Source of the DNA: Xanthomonas campestris pv. badrii
Lineage (GTDB): Bacteria > Pseudomonadota > Gammaproteobacteria > Xanthomonadales > Xanthomonadaceae
Assembly (NCBI RefSeq): GCF_012848175.1
Contig: NZ_CP051651.1
Location: 3,410,001-3,474,000 of the forward strand
Length of the DNA: 64,000 nucleotides
Reading direction: 5' to 3'
Shown here: one piece after another, positions 39,555 to 49,171 of the stretch
Layout: every line of letters starts with the position of its first letter
Position numbering within the stretch: the stretch's first letter is position 1
Translations under genes and position numbers: made by a program
Notes under the pieces: model-generated
What the model was told of the DNA's origin: nothing
Databases searched by the model: none
Seen by the model: only the letters and a program-made list of their open reading frames with translations

Positions 39555-40202
39555 TTACTGCAACGCGCCGAACAGCCACGGCTGCCGCACGCGATGGGCT
39601 TGCTCGAACCGACCGATCGCATCGGCGTCCTGCAAGGTCAGGCCGATGTCGTCCAGGCCGTTGAGCAGGCAGTGCTTGCGGAATGCATCGACCTCGAAGG
39701 CGTACTCCACGCCATCGGGCCGGCGCACGCGCTGCGCGTCCAGATCCACGGTGAGTTGGTAGCCTTCGATGGCCAGGCACTGCTCGAACAGCGCATCCAC
39801 GTCTGCTTCGGCCAGCACGATCGGCAGCAGGCCGTTCTTGAAGCTGTTGTTGTAGAAGATGTCGGCAAAACTCGGCGCGATCACGGCGCGGAATCCGTAC
39901 TCGTCCAGCGCCCACGGCGCATGTTCGCGCGAGGAGCCGCAGCCGAAGTTCTCGCGTGCCAGCAGCACGCTGGCACCCTGATAGCGCGGGAAATTGAGCA
40001 CGAACTCTGGATTGAGCGGTCGCGTGCCGTTATCGCGCCCCGGCTCGCCGATATCCAGATAACGCCATTCGTCGAACAGGTTCGGCCCGAAGCCGGTGCG
40101 TTTGATCGACTTCAGGAACTGCTTGGGAATGATCTGGTCGGTATCGACATTGGCGCGATCCAGCGGTGCCACCAGTCCGGTATGTTGGGTGAAAGGAGTC
40201 AT
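39555..40202 (-). CDS. leuD: 3-isopropylmalate dehydratase small subunit
   Basis: Partner of LeuC in the isomerisation of 2- to 3-isopropylmalate. 215 residues: [24 protein letters not shown] (about 9-32) and [35 protein letters not shown] (about 75-110) are conserved in the swivelling small subunit. Start 40202 (MTPFTQHTG) fits the family; an upstream in-frame extension would run through the GGGAATC-type array and is not credible. The whole 70-base gap to leuC is that array, and leuB follows after 68 bases. Confidence 0.95.
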   Translation of the reverse strand: MTPFTQHTGLVAPLDRANVDTDQIIPKQFLKSIKRTGFGPNLFDEWRYLDIGEPGRDNGTRPLNPEFVLNFPRYQGASVLLARENFGCGSSREHAPWALDEYGFRAVIAPSFADIFYNNSFKNGLLPIVLAEADVDALFEQCLAIEGYQLTVDLDAQRVRRPDGVEYAFEVDAFRKHCLLNGLDDIGLTLQDADAIGRFEQAHRVRQPWLFGALQ

Positions 40203-40213
40203 TGGGAGAGGCC

Positions 40214-40294
40214 GGGAATGGGGAATGGGGAGTCGGGAATGGGCAGAGCGGGAAGCAGGACGTTGCGATTCCCTATTCCCGATTCTCGATTCCC
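40214..40294. repeat. Inverted GGGAATC-type arrays between leuD and leuC
   Basis: Plus-strand arm with GGGAATGGGGAATGGGGAGT-type copies (40214-40243), about 23 bases of spacer, then the inverted arm of GATTCCC-type copies (40267-40294). The inverted arm supplies the last codons and the stop (TAG, 40273-40275) of leuC, so LeuC ends Gly-Ile-Glu-Asn-Arg-Glu. Same plan as the arrays at 496-626. Confidence 0.9.
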
Positions 40295-41712
40295 TGGAGG
40301 TCACGCACATCGACAAAATGCCCGCTCACCGCCGCCGCGGCAGCCATTGCCGGGCTGACCAGGTGGGTGCGGCCACCGGCGCCCTGGCGGCCTTCGAAGT
40401 TGCGGTTGGAGGTGGACGCGCAATGTTCGCCGCTGCCCAGCTTGTCCGGGTTCATGGCCAGGCACATCGAACAGCCGGGCTCGCGCCATTCGAAGCCGGC
40501 GTCCAGGAACACCTTGTCCAGGCCTTCGGCTTCGGCCTGTGCCTTGACCAGGCCCGAGCCGGGGACGACCAGCGCCTGCTTGATGGTGGAGGCCACCTTG
40601 CGGCCCTTGGCCACTGCGGCGGCCGCGCGCAGGTCTTCGATACGCGAGTTGGTGCACGAGCCGATGAACACGCGATCCAGACGGATCTCGGTGATCGGCT
40701 GGTTGGCCCGCAAGCCCATGTACTTGAGCGCGCGTTCGATCGAATCGCGCTTGGTCGGGTCCTGCTCGACTGCCGGGTCCGGCACGCGCTGGTCCACCGC
40801 CAGCACCATCTCCGGCGAGGTACCCCAGCTGACCTGCGGCTTGATGTCTTCGGCACGCAACTCCACCACGGTGTCGAAGTGCGCGTCCGGATCGGAGACC
40901 AGCGTGCTCCATAGCGCCACCGCCGCTTCCCAGTCGGCGCCCTTGGGCGCGAACGGACGGCCCTGCACGTAGGCAATGGTCTTTTCGTCCACCGCCACCA
41001 TGCCCACGCGCGCACCGGCCTCGATGGACATGTTGCAGATGGTCATGCGGCCTTCCATCGACAGCGCGCGGATCGCGCTGCCGGCAAATTCCAATGCATG
41101 GCCGTTGCCGCCGGCAGTGCCGATCCTGCCGATCACCGCCAGCACGATGTCCTTGGCAGTCACGCCGAACGGTAACGTGCCTTCGACACGTACCTGCAGG
41201 TTCTTCATCTTCTTGGCGATCAGGCATTGCGTGGCGAGCACATGCTCGACCTCGGAGGTGCCGATGCCGTGCGCCAGCGCGCCGAATGCGCCGTGCGTGG
41301 AGGTGTGCGAATCGCCGCAGACCACCGTCATGCCCGGCAGCGTGGCGCCCTGCTCGGGGCCGACCACGTGCACGATGCCCTGGCGGGTGTCGTTCATCTT
41401 GAACTCCAAGATGCCGAAATCGTCGCAGTTCTCGTCCAGCGTCTGCACCTGCAGGCGCGAGACTTCGTCGGAGATCGACTCCAACCCGCCCTGGCGCTCG
41501 GCACGGGTGGTGGGCACGTTGTGGTCGGGGGTGGCGATGTTGGCATCGATGCGCCACGGCGTGCGCCCGGCCAGGCGCAGACCCTCGAAGGCTTGCGGCG
41601 AGGTGACTTCATGCAGGATGTGGCGGTCGATGTAGATCAGCGACGAGCCGTCGTCACGGCGGGCGACCTCGTGCATTTCCCACAATTTGTCGTACAGCGT
41701 CTTGGCGGTCAT
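40273..41712 (-). CDS. leuC: 3-isopropylmalate dehydratase large subunit
   Basis: Aconitase-type subunit with a 4Fe-4S cluster. 479 residues. The cluster cysteines are Cys in GSCTNSR (about 350) and the pair in [12 protein letters not shown] (about 411-416). Also [21 protein letters not shown] near 131-151 and a [18 protein letters not shown] substrate segment. The C-terminus (IENRE) is encoded by a heptamer repeat arm that also provides the stop codon. First gene of the leuC-leuD-leuB unit; a LysR regulator lies divergently upstream, with an AAATTCAT/ATGAATTT inverted repeat in between. Confidence 0.96.
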   Translation of the reverse strand: MTAKTLYDKLWEMHEVARRDDGSSLIYIDRHILHEVTSPQAFEGLRLAGRTPWRIDANIATPDHNVPTTRAERQGGLESISDEVSRLQVQTLDENCDDFGILEFKMNDTRQGIVHVVGPEQGATLPGMTVVCGDSHTSTHGAFGALAHGIGTSEVEHVLATQCLIAKKMKNLQVRVEGTLPFGVTAKDIVLAVIGRIGTAGGNGHALEFAGSAIRALSMEGRMTICNMSIEAGARVGMVAVDEKTIAYVQGRPFAPKGADWEAAVALWSTLVSDPDAHFDTVVELRAEDIKPQVSWGTSPEMVLAVDQRVPDPAVEQDPTKRDSIERALKYMGLRANQPITEIRLDRVFIGSCTNSRIEDLRAAAAVAKGRKVASTIKQALVVPGSGLVKAQAEAEGLDKVFLDAGFEWREPGCSMCLAMNPDKLGSGEHCASTSNRNFEGRQGAGGRTHLVSPAMAAAAAVSGHFVDVRDLQGIENRE

Positions 41713-41795
41713 CGCGGCGATCCGAAAGCGGGTGGCGGAGGGTGGGTGCGCCCACCTGGCTGTTTTCGATGCTAGGAGCTTGCCATGGATAACGC

Positions 41796-41827
41796 AAATT
41801 CATATTGTTTATTCAGCAAATGAATTT
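41796..41827. promoter_or_regulatory. Candidate LysR operator between leuC and LysR gene
   Basis: AAATTCAT (41796-41803) and ATGAATTT (41820-41827) are a perfect inverted repeat spaced by 16 bases in an AT-rich patch just before the LysR ATG and about 90 bases upstream of leuC. A symmetric AT-rich site in the divergent promoter region is what LysR-type regulators use. Confidence 0.5.
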
Positions 41828-41838
41828 CAGGAATAGCA

Positions 41839-42717
41839 ATGGATCTCGCCAGTCTCAATGCTTTCGTGGCCATTGCCGAGAGCGGCAGCTTTTCTGCGGC
41901 CGGCGAGGCCTTGCATCTGACCCAGCCGGCGGTGAGCAAGCGCATCGCCTTGCTGGAGGGGCAACTGTCCGCGCGGCTGTTCGATCGCCTGGGCCGCCAG
42001 GTGGTGCTGACCGAAGCCGGGCAGGCCTTGCTGCCGCGCGCCCAACGCATCCTTGCCGAACTGGAAGACACCCGCCGCGTCCTGGAACACCTGGGCGCGG
42101 CGGTCGGCGGACGGCTCAGCCTGGCCACCAGCCACCATGTCGGCCTGCATCGGCTTCCTGCGTTGCTACGCAACTTCGCCACGCAGCACCCACAGGCGGC
42201 GCTGGAGATCCAGTTCCTGGACTCGGAACTGGCCTACGCGGCAGTGCTGCGTGGCGAGGTGGAACTGGCGGTGACCACGCTGGCGCCGCAGACGCGTGCG
42301 CCGCTGCGCGCGCAGCCGATCTGGCACGACCGCCTGCAGTTCGTGGTGGCGCCGGATCACCCATTGGCCGCCCTGCGCGAGGTGGCGCTGGAGGATGTGG
42401 TGGCGCATCCGGCGGTGCTGCCGGACCCGGGCACCTTCACCCACCGCATCGTGGCCGGGCTGTTCGCCGAGCGCGGTCTGGTGCCGCAGCTGCGCATGAC
42501 CACCAACTACCTGGAGACGATCAAGATGCTGGTGTCGGTGGGGCTGGCCTGGAGCGTGCTGCCCGAGCGCATGATCGACCATCAGATCGTGGCGCTGCCG
42601 CTGGCCGATGTCGCGCTCGCGCGCGAGCTGGGCTGCGTGACGCATGGCGGGCGTACCTTGTCGCGTGCCGCGCAAGCGTTCGTTGCGTTGCTGCAGGCGC
42701 AGGCGGAGCGGCCGTGA
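41839..42717 (+). CDS. LysR-family transcriptional regulator, divergent from leuC
   Basis: 292 residues. N-terminal helix-turn-helix (LNAFVAIAESGSFSAAGEALHLTQPAVSKRIALLEGQL, residues 6-43) followed by a periplasmic-binding-like effector domain (about 90-290). Divergent position next to leuC makes it a probable regulator of the leuCDB unit, perhaps responding to isopropylmalate or leucine; this is inferred from location only. AGGAA precedes the ATG. Related Xanthomonas genes are annotated only as LysR family. Confidence 0.9.
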   Translation: MDLASLNAFVAIAESGSFSAAGEALHLTQPAVSKRIALLEGQLSARLFDRLGRQVVLTEAGQALLPRAQRILAELEDTRRVLEHLGAAVGGRLSLATSHHVGLHRLPALLRNFATQHPQAALEIQFLDSELAYAAVLRGEVELAVTTLAPQTRAPLRAQPIWHDRLQFVVAPDHPLAALREVALEDVVAHPAVLPDPGTFTHRIVAGLFAERGLVPQLRMTTNYLETIKMLVSVGLAWSVLPERMIDHQIVALPLADVALARELGCVTHGGRTLSRAAQAFVALLQAQAERP

Positions 42718-42751
42718 CACGGTCGAGGTTGCGGCATGATCGAGCGCACCG

Positions 42752-45694
42752 CTACTGATCGACCAGCCGATCGCGCCCCTGGCGCTTGGCCTGGTACAGC
42801 CGGCGGTCTGCCAACGCGAGCAGTTCGCGCCGGGTGGGCGCTTCGTCGCTCATCGCCATGCCCATGCTGGCGGTACACCGCACCACGATGCCCTGGGCCT
42901 GCACTTCGATCGCTGCCAAGCGCTGCCGCATCTGCTCGAACAGCGCGCGGGCCTGCGCCGCATCCAGCCCGGTGGTGGCCAGCAGGAACTCTTCGCCGCC
43001 ATGGCGCGCAGCAAAACACTGCGCCTGATCCTGGTCGCTCAACGCCTCGCCCAGCGCGCTGAGTACCGCATCGCCCACGTCGTGGCCGTACTCGTCGTTG
43101 ATGCGCTTGAAGTGATCGATATCCATCAATGCCAACGCCAGCGTGGCGCCGCCGCTGCGCGCCTGCTGGAACCACTGCTGCAGCACGCGCTCGGCCTCGC
43201 GCCGGTTCGGCAGCGCGGTCAATACGTCGTGGCTGGCACGGTATTCGAGCTGGCGCATCAACGCCTCGCGTTCCTGGCTGGCCTGCTGCAGGGCGACATT
43301 CTTGTCGCTCAATTCGCGGGTGCGTCGGTCGATCACGGTATTGAGCTCGCGCTGACGGCGCCGGTAGCTGGCCGTGCGCCAGAGGTAAAAGCCGTAGATC
43401 AGGCTGCCCAGCGCAAGCACGCCCAGCGCGATCACCTCGCGACGGCGCCACCACGGCGGTGCCAGCGTGATGACCAGGCTCGATTCCCCGAGCAAGGCAG
43501 TCTGCCGCCAATCCACCGGCAACGACATCGCCTGCACGCGGAAGCGGAAGCGGCCCGGCGGCAGGTTGGTATACACCGCCTCGGTAGCGTTGTCGGCGTC
43601 CACCCAGTCAGGATCGAAGCCTTCCAGCCGATAGCGGTAACGCACCTTGTCCGGCCCGCGAAAATTCAGGCCCGCATAGCCGATGGCGATACGCCGGGTT
43701 TCCGCGCCCAGCAAATGCTGGCCGCTCAGCGGCTGCACCATGCCATCGACCAGCAGGCGTTCGAACACGATCGGCACGCGATGGCCTTGCAAGGTGCCGA
43801 CCCGCGCCGGATCGATCACGCCAAGACCGGCAGAGGTGGGGAACAGCAACTGTCCGGACAGCGTCAGCCAGCCGGCCGGTGCGCTGCTGCCATTGCCCTG
43901 GTTGCTGGGCATGCCATCGCTGCGATCCACCACCTCCACGCTCAGTTGCTGGCGGGTGCCGGCATCGATCTGGTCGAAGTCGCTGCGGGCGATGCGGAAC
44001 ACGCCATGGTTGCTCGACAGCCACAGATAGCCGCGGCCGTCGTCGATCACGCGAAACACCTTGTCGCGTGGCAGCCCGACACGGTGGTCGTAGACCTGGA
44101 AGCGCTCGCCGCGCAAGCGCAGCAGGCCGCGATCGCTGGCAATCCACAGATCGCCGCTCGCATCGCGCAGGAAGTCGAAGGCGTTCTGCCCGGGGAAATC
44201 CTGCTCGCCCAGCCACGCACGGGTGCTGCCGCCCGGCGACAGCCCGGTCATGCCGCGGTCGGTACCGATCCACACGATGCCCTGCGCATCGCGATACAAC
44301 GCCTGCACCGACCCGTCGGGCACGCCATCGGCTGCGGTGTAGCGGCGTGCCTTGCCGTCGCGCCAGCGCACCAACCCGCCAGTGGTGCCGATCCACAGAT
44401 CCTCGCCATCGGGCAGCACCGCACGCACCGACAGCGACGGCAGCCCATCGCCCGCACCGATGCGCACCACCACCTTGCCCTGCGCATCCAGCCGCAGCAC
44501 CCCCTGGCTATAGGTGCCGGCCCACACCCCGCCATCGCCGGCATCGGCCAGCGACAGCACCGACTGCTCCAGCACGCGGCCACCTTCGGTCGGCAGCAGC
44601 GACACACGGCTGATCTGGCCATCGCGCCAGCGATCCAGGCCCACCGCGCTCCCCACCCACACGGTGCCGTCGCTGGTCTGCAACACCGTGCGCACGTAAT
44701 CCGAGGCAAGCCCGTCGTCCTGGGTGATGCCATGCGCGGCGCCTTCGGCGATGCGGAACAGGCCATGCGTGCTGCCGACCCAGATCAGGCCCTCGGCATC
44801 TTCCAGCAACGCCGGGCTGGCGACCCCGGAGATCGACACCTGCTCATCGGGCACGCCCGCGCCGCTGTGCACCACCAGCGTACCGCTGGGCATGCTCATC
44901 CACAGATGTCCGCGCCGATCCAGCAACAAGGCATCCACCCGCTGGCCCTGACGAAACCGTTGCAACCCACCGCCGCGGCTCCACCACCACACGCCGTCGT
45001 CGCCGGCGACCAGCAAGCCGCCCTGGCGATCGTTGGCAAGCCGGCGCACCGGCACATTCCGCATCCCATGCTCCTGGCCCCAGACAACCGCCGGGCCACC
45101 GGCACGCGGCAGCAGGAACAACCCGGCTTCGGTGCCCACCCAGAGATCGCCAGTGTCGTCGGTGGACAAGGCGGTGATGCGCGCGCGCGGCAAGCCGGAC
45201 TGGCGGCCGACATCGACCAGCCGCCCGTCCGGCTCGATCCGGTACAGCGTCTGCGGCGTGCCCACCCACAGCGCGCCATCGGCCCGGCGCAACAGGGCAC
45301 TCACCGCCAAGTGGCGTGCCGAGGCATCGCCCAGCTGCTGCCAGTTGCCGTCCTTGTAGCGATACACGCCGTCGAAGGCGGTGCCGAACAACATGCCGCC
45401 CGCGCTGTCACGCAGCACCACGAACACGCCGCCCAGTTCCACGCCCGGCGTGTTCTGGCGGTCGTACACGGTGAAATCGCGGCCGTTGAAGCGCGCCACG
45501 CCTTCCCAGGTTCCCAGCCAGATCAACCCGTCTTCGCCCTGGGCCACCGCATGCACCAGGTTGTGCGGCAGGCCGTCGTCCATATTCCAGCGCGTGACGG
45601 TGTGGTAGGCGGTGTGCTCCAGCGGCTGCGCGGCGGCGGGCTGCATGCCGGGCAGGCCGCAGCAGACCACGCACCAGAGCCACGCAATCGCCAT
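42752..45694 (-). CDS. Diguanylate cyclase with Reg_prop propeller and Y_Y_Y sensor
   Basis: 980 residues. Signal peptide MAIAWLWCVVCCGLPGMQPAAA, then about 14 Reg_prop repeats (GLIWLGTWEGVARFNG, GALWVGTPQTLYRIEP, GDLWVGTEAGLFLLPR and so on), a Y_Y_Y module near 645-720 (IAIGYAGLNFRGPDKVRYRYRLEGFD), a membrane helix near residues 735-755 (VIALGVLALGSLIYGFYLW), a coiled linker, and a GGDEF domain near 815-980 with GGEEF (RHGGEEFLL) and no RxxD inhibitory site five residues before. It would make cyclic di-GMP in response to a periplasmic cue. Start placed at 45694; an upstream extension to 45823 is open but would hide the signal peptide. Confidence 0.88.
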   Translation of the reverse strand: MAIAWLWCVVCCGLPGMQPAAAQPLEHTAYHTVTRWNMDDGLPHNLVHAVAQGEDGLIWLGTWEGVARFNGRDFTVYDRQNTPGVELGGVFVVLRDSAGGMLFGTAFDGVYRYKDGNWQQLGDASARHLAVSALLRRADGALWVGTPQTLYRIEPDGRLVDVGRQSGLPRARITALSTDDTGDLWVGTEAGLFLLPRAGGPAVVWGQEHGMRNVPVRRLANDRQGGLLVAGDDGVWWWSRGGGLQRFRQGQRVDALLLDRRGHLWMSMPSGTLVVHSGAGVPDEQVSISGVASPALLEDAEGLIWVGSTHGLFRIAEGAAHGITQDDGLASDYVRTVLQTSDGTVWVGSAVGLDRWRDGQISRVSLLPTEGGRVLEQSVLSLADAGDGGVWAGTYSQGVLRLDAQGKVVVRIGAGDGLPSLSVRAVLPDGEDLWIGTTGGLVRWRDGKARRYTAADGVPDGSVQALYRDAQGIVWIGTDRGMTGLSPGGSTRAWLGEQDFPGQNAFDFLRDASGDLWIASDRGLLRLRGERFQVYDHRVGLPRDKVFRVIDDGRGYLWLSSNHGVFRIARSDFDQIDAGTRQQLSVEVVDRSDGMPSNQGNGSSAPAGWLTLSGQLLFPTSAGLGVIDPARVGTLQGHRVPIVFERLLVDGMVQPLSGQHLLGAETRRIAIGYAGLNFRGPDKVRYRYRLEGFDPDWVDADNATEAVYTNLPPGRFRFRVQAMSLPVDWRQTALLGESSLVITLAPPWWRRREVIALGVLALGSLIYGFYLWRTASYRRRQRELNTVIDRRTRELSDKNVALQQASQEREALMRQLEYRASHDVLTALPNRREAERVLQQWFQQARSGGATLALALMDIDHFKRINDEYGHDVGDAVLSALGEALSDQDQAQCFAARHGGEEFLLATTGLDAAQARALFEQMRQRLAAIEVQAQGIVVRCTASMGMAMSDEAPTRRELLALADRRLYQAKRQGRDRLVDQ

Positions 45695-45909
45695 CCGCAG
45701 CACGCGTGTGCCGCGGAGGCTGGATGCCTGCGGTTGCCCCCCCACCCTGTCCACGCTCCCCCGTTCCCCTCGTCCGTGCCATTGGAGATGCCTGCCGGTA
45801 TGCACGGGCAGGCGCCGGGCCAATCTAGCACCGGGGTTTTATCGCTGCCCTAGGTACATCCCCCACAGCTGCCGGGCGCACCATGACACCGGGCGCATCC
45901 GCAGGAACA

Positions 45910-45926
45910 AGTGATAGACAATCACT
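45910..45926. promoter_or_regulatory. 17-bp inverted repeat, candidate operator
   Basis: AGTGAT and ATCACT flank AGACA. Size and symmetry suit a TetR-family dimer; whether the adjacent TetR protein binds here is not known. Confidence 0.35.
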
Positions 45927-46089
45927 ATTGGCGATGCCCGGGCCAGCGTAAAGACGGCGCGGCTGGCGGCGATCGCACGGGATCTTCCGGGGTGCCATCC
46001 ACCGGGCGAACGGTGGTGGCGCCCGCAGGGCGTTGGCAGCGGCGCTGATGCATTCAGCCCACCGAGTATAAATATAGAACCCGATGGTC

Positions 46090-46095
46090 TAGTAT
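46090..46095 (+). promoter_or_regulatory. Candidate -10 box of the TetR gene
   Basis: TAGTAT seven bases before the ATG at 46103, a position that would again put transcription start on the start codon. Confidence 0.35.
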
Positions 46096-46102
46096 TGACC
46101 GC

Positions 46103-46756
46103 ATGTCCAGCTCGCCCCCACTCAAGTCCAAGGCCAGGAGCAACGGCCCTGGGCGTCCCAAGGATCTTGGGAAACGCGCCGCCATTCTTGGGGCGGCCCG
46201 TACGCTGTTCATGGAGCAAGGCTATGCCGGGGTAAGCATGGATGGGATCGCCGCGCTGGCTGGCGTCTCCAAGCTCACCGTCTATAGCCACTTCGGCGAC
46301 AAGGAAAGCCTGTTTTCCGAGGCGATCCGTGCGCAGTGCCAGGAGATGATGCCCGACGACCTGTTCGATCATGCGCCCAAGGGCGCGCTGCGCGACCAGT
46401 TGATCGAGATCGCCCATGCGTTCTTCGCCATGGTCAGCACCGAATCGGCCATCTCCACCCACCGCATGATGATGGCGCCGGGTACCGGCGACGTGCATGT
46501 GCGCGAGATGTTCTGGGATGCCGGCCCCAAGCGGACCCAGCAGGCGCTGGCGGCCTTCCTGGCCGCGCGCGTGGCCGATGGCCAGCTGGACATTGCCGAT
46601 TTGCCGCGCGCCGCCTCGCAATTCTTCAGCCTGCTCAAGGGCGAGCTGTACGCCCTGATGATGTGCGGCCTGCACGGCCAGCCCACGCAGGCGCAGGTGA
46701 ACGAGCACATCGATTCCAGCGTGGATTTCTTCCTGAGGGCGTATGTGCCGCGCTGA
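46103..46756 (+). CDS. TetR-family transcriptional regulator
   Basis: 217 residues. The helix-turn-helix is at residues about 25-70 (AAILGAARTLFMEQGYAGVSMDGIAALAGVSKLTVYSHFGDKESLF). The remainder (FFAMVSTESAISTHRMMMAP; GELYALMMCGL) resembles the AefR-like C-terminal ligand domain of efflux regulators. The pcm and tolC genes follow on the same strand, after 128 bases, so it may regulate tolC-dependent export; not shown. It may also sense an envelope signal shared with the divergent GGDEF gene. Confidence 0.88.
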   Translation: MSSSPPLKSKARSNGPGRPKDLGKRAAILGAARTLFMEQGYAGVSMDGIAALAGVSKLTVYSHFGDKESLFSEAIRAQCQEMMPDDLFDHAPKGALRDQLIEIAHAFFAMVSTESAISTHRMMMAPGTGDVHVREMFWDAGPKRTQQALAAFLAARVADGQLDIADLPRAASQFFSLLKGELYALMMCGLHGQPTQAQVNEHIDSSVDFFLRAYVPR

Positions 46757-46884
46757 TTGCCCCCGGCCTTTGGTGGCGATGACTTCCGGCACTGCGCCGG
46801 TGATCGGTGCGCAGCGATGCTAGATGCACCAGTTGCCCCGTGCACCGGTAAAATGCTCGCCCCACCGCGTTGGATAACCGCACC

Positions 46885-47541
46885 ATGACGATCGATTTCA
46901 CCCAGGCCCGCGAAAAGATGGTCGAACAGCAGATCCGGCCGTGGGACGTGCTGGACCTGCGCGTGCTCGACGTGCTGGCGCGCCTGCCGCGCGAAGCCTT
47001 CGTGCCGGAGGCCTACAAGACCCTGGCCTATGTCGATGTGGAGATTCCGCTGTCGGCCGGCCACAAGATGATGAAGCCGGTGGTCGAAGGCCGCATGTTG
47101 CAGGCGCTGGATCTGCAGCCGGGCGAAGACGTGCTGGAAATCGGCACCGGCAGCGGGTTTTCCACCGCCTGCCTGGCCGCGCTGGCCCGCGAAGTGGTCA
47201 GCCTGGAGATCGACCCGGCGCTGGCCGCCGCGGCACGCACCAATCTCGACACTGCCGGCCTCGGCAGCAACGTGCGCATCGAAACCGCCGATGTCTTCGG
47301 CTGGCAGAGCGAGCGCCGCTTCGACGCCATCTGCGTGACCGGCGCGGTCGATACGCTGCCTGCCCAGTGGCTGCAGTGGCTGCGCCCGAATGGCCGGCTG
47401 TTCGTCGTCCGCGGTCACGATCCGGTCATGGAAGCGGTCCTGGTCCGTGGCGAGGTCAACGCCCCGCGCATCGAATCGTTGTTCGAAACCGACCTCGCCT
47501 ATCTCCAGGGCGCCGCACCAACGCCCCGATTCCAATTCTGA
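46885..47541 (+). CDS. pcm: Protein-L-isoaspartate O-methyltransferase family
   Basis: Repairs isoaspartyl residues by SAM-dependent methylation. 218 residues: MVEQQIRPWDVLDLRVLDVLARLPREAFVPEAY at the N-terminus, SAM loop VLEIGTGSGFSTACLAALA (about 79-97). The motif I GxGxG is intact. Start at 46885 (MTIDF); an in-frame TTG five codons earlier is less likely. A TAAAAT box lies about 32 bases upstream. Directly followed by tolC (19 bases). Confidence 0.88.
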   Translation: MTIDFTQAREKMVEQQIRPWDVLDLRVLDVLARLPREAFVPEAYKTLAYVDVEIPLSAGHKMMKPVVEGRMLQALDLQPGEDVLEIGTGSGFSTACLAALAREVVSLEIDPALAAAARTNLDTAGLGSNVRIETADVFGWQSERRFDAICVTGAVDTLPAQWLQWLRPNGRLFVVRGHDPVMEAVLVRGEVNAPRIESLFETDLAYLQGAAPTPRFQF

Positions 47542-47560
47542 TTCCCAAGGAAGCTCCCCG

Positions 47561-48934
47561 ATGATCCGCCGATCCCTCGCCCTGGCCCTGGCCGCCGTCC
47601 TGTCACCGATGGCAGCGCATGCCACCGATCTGCTGCAGGTCTACGAAATGGCCCGCAACGGCGATCCGCAGCTGGCCGTGGCCGAGTCCACCCGGCTGGT
47701 GAATCGGGAGGGCGAAGTGCAGGCGCGTGCGGCGTTGTTGCCGCAGATCAACGGTGGCTACGACTACAGCAAATCGCACCGCGAAATCGAAGGCCAGGAT
47801 GGCCGTATCACCACCTCGTCGCGCTCCACCCAGGTGCAAGGCTCGCAGACGATCTTCAACTGGTCGCAGTTCGCCACCTTGCGTGCGCAACGCGAAGTGG
47901 CCAAGGCGGCCGATTTCACGCTCGCGTCGGCCAACAACGACCTGATCACCCGCACCTCGGCAGCGTATTTCCAGGTGCTGGTGGGTATCGAATCGCTGGC
48001 GGCTGCAGAAACCAACGAAGCGGCGGCCAAGAAGCAGTTCGACTACGCCGACAAGCGCCTTGAAGTGGGCCTTGCGCCGATCACCGACGTACACGAAGCC
48101 CGCGCCCAGTACGACCAGGCACGCGCCGACACCATCAACGCACGCAACACGCTGAAGGATTACTACCAGGCACTGACCGAACTCACCGGCCAACCGGTAG
48201 TGGGCCTGCGCGCGCTGCCGGAAGATTTCCGTCCCGAAGTGCCTGCCGCCTACAGCAATGTGGATCAGCTGGTCGCCAGCGCGATCGCCGACAACCCGGC
48301 ATTGAAGGCGCAGCAGCTACAGGTCAGCGCAGCAGAGGCACAGGTCAATGCCGCGCGTGCAGGTCACCTGCCCACGGTCAGCCTGACCGGCAGCATTGGC
48401 CGTAGCAATAGCTGGGGTACCGGCGCCGCTGAAAGCGGCGTGTTCACCACGCAGGGCCGCGATATCGATACCGATTCGGTCGGCATCAGCGTGTCCATCC
48501 CGATCTTCGCTGGCGGTGCCACGCAATCGGCCGTGCGTCAGGCGCTGTCGCGGCGCGATATCCAGCAGGACACCTACGAGCAGCAGAAGCGCGCGCTGGA
48601 CCGCAATACGCGCAATGCCTACCAGACCGTGGTGGCCGGTATCAGCGAAGTGGAAGCGCGTCGCCTGGCCGTGGTCTCCGCGCAGGCGGCCTACGACGCA
48701 TCGCAGGTCGGCCTGGAGGTCGGTACCCGCACCGTGCTGGACGTGGTGCAGAACCAGCGCACGCTGTTCCAGGCGCAGTTGAACTACGCGCAGTCGCGCT
48801 ACACCTTCCTGCAGAACCGTCTGCTGCTGGGTCAGGCCATCGGCAAGCTGGACATCACCGATCTGCAGGACGTCAATCGTCTGCTGTCGCAGGATGCCGA
48901 GTCGAAGCTGCAAGGCAGCGGTTCGCTGCAGTAA
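47561..48934 (+). CDS. tolC: TolC-family outer-membrane efflux channel
   Basis: 457 residues. Signal peptide MIRRSLALALAAVLSPMAAHA; then two OEP repeats whose helices and strands form the trimeric channel-tunnel: DLLQVYEMARNGDPQL, AAYFQVLVGIESL with YADKRLEVGLAPITDVHEARAQYD in the first, and NAYQTVVAGISEVEARR, YDASQVGLEVGTRTVLDVVQNQ in the second. This is the exit duct for type I secretion and RND pumps. AAGGAAG precedes the start. A terminator follows. The pair pcm-tolC is common in Xanthomonadaceae. Confidence 0.94.
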   Translation: MIRRSLALALAAVLSPMAAHATDLLQVYEMARNGDPQLAVAESTRLVNREGEVQARAALLPQINGGYDYSKSHREIEGQDGRITTSSRSTQVQGSQTIFNWSQFATLRAQREVAKAADFTLASANNDLITRTSAAYFQVLVGIESLAAAETNEAAAKKQFDYADKRLEVGLAPITDVHEARAQYDQARADTINARNTLKDYYQALTELTGQPVVGLRALPEDFRPEVPAAYSNVDQLVASAIADNPALKAQQLQVSAAEAQVNAARAGHLPTVSLTGSIGRSNSWGTGAAESGVFTTQGRDIDTDSVGISVSIPIFAGGATQSAVRQALSRRDIQQDTYEQQKRALDRNTRNAYQTVVAGISEVEARRLAVVSAQAAYDASQVGLEVGTRTVLDVVQNQRTLFQAQLNYAQSRYTFLQNRLLLGQAIGKLDITDLQDVNRLLSQDAESKLQGSGSLQ

Positions 48935-48958
48935 GACTGCATTGCACTTCATGAGAAG

Positions 48959-48980
48959 GCGGGCGAAAGCCCGCTTTTTT
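48959..48980 (+). terminator. Terminator of tolC
   Basis: GCGGGC-GAAA-GCCCGC followed by six T, 25 bases past the tolC stop. Confidence 0.9.
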
Positions 48981-49171
48981 CATGGGCACTGCGCTCTGAT
49001 GCAGACCACGGTGCGGCGGCTGCGATGCATACGCCAGCGCGCAGTGCGATGACATGCACGCGATAAAGCGCCGCGGCGATTCACGCCACGGCGCCGTCGA
49101 GACTGCACCTTGAACTCCGCCGGTCAGCGCATCTGGCTCGACACAGCTTCGGCGCGCAGAGGCAGCGAACC

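Larger units (their letters stand above)
45695..46102. other. Divergent promoter region, GGDEF gene to TetR gene
   Basis: Contains a 17-bp inverted repeat AGTGAT-AGACA-ATCACT (45910-45926), an AT-rich TATAAATATAGAA stretch near 46066, and a TAGTAT box seven bases before the tetR ATG. No gene supported. Confidence 0.5.

Noticed and set aside
43001..45853. A 950-codon plus-strand frame over the GGDEF gene
   Set aside because: Shadow; the minus-strand protein has Reg_prop, Y_Y_Y and GGEEF motifs, this one has none.
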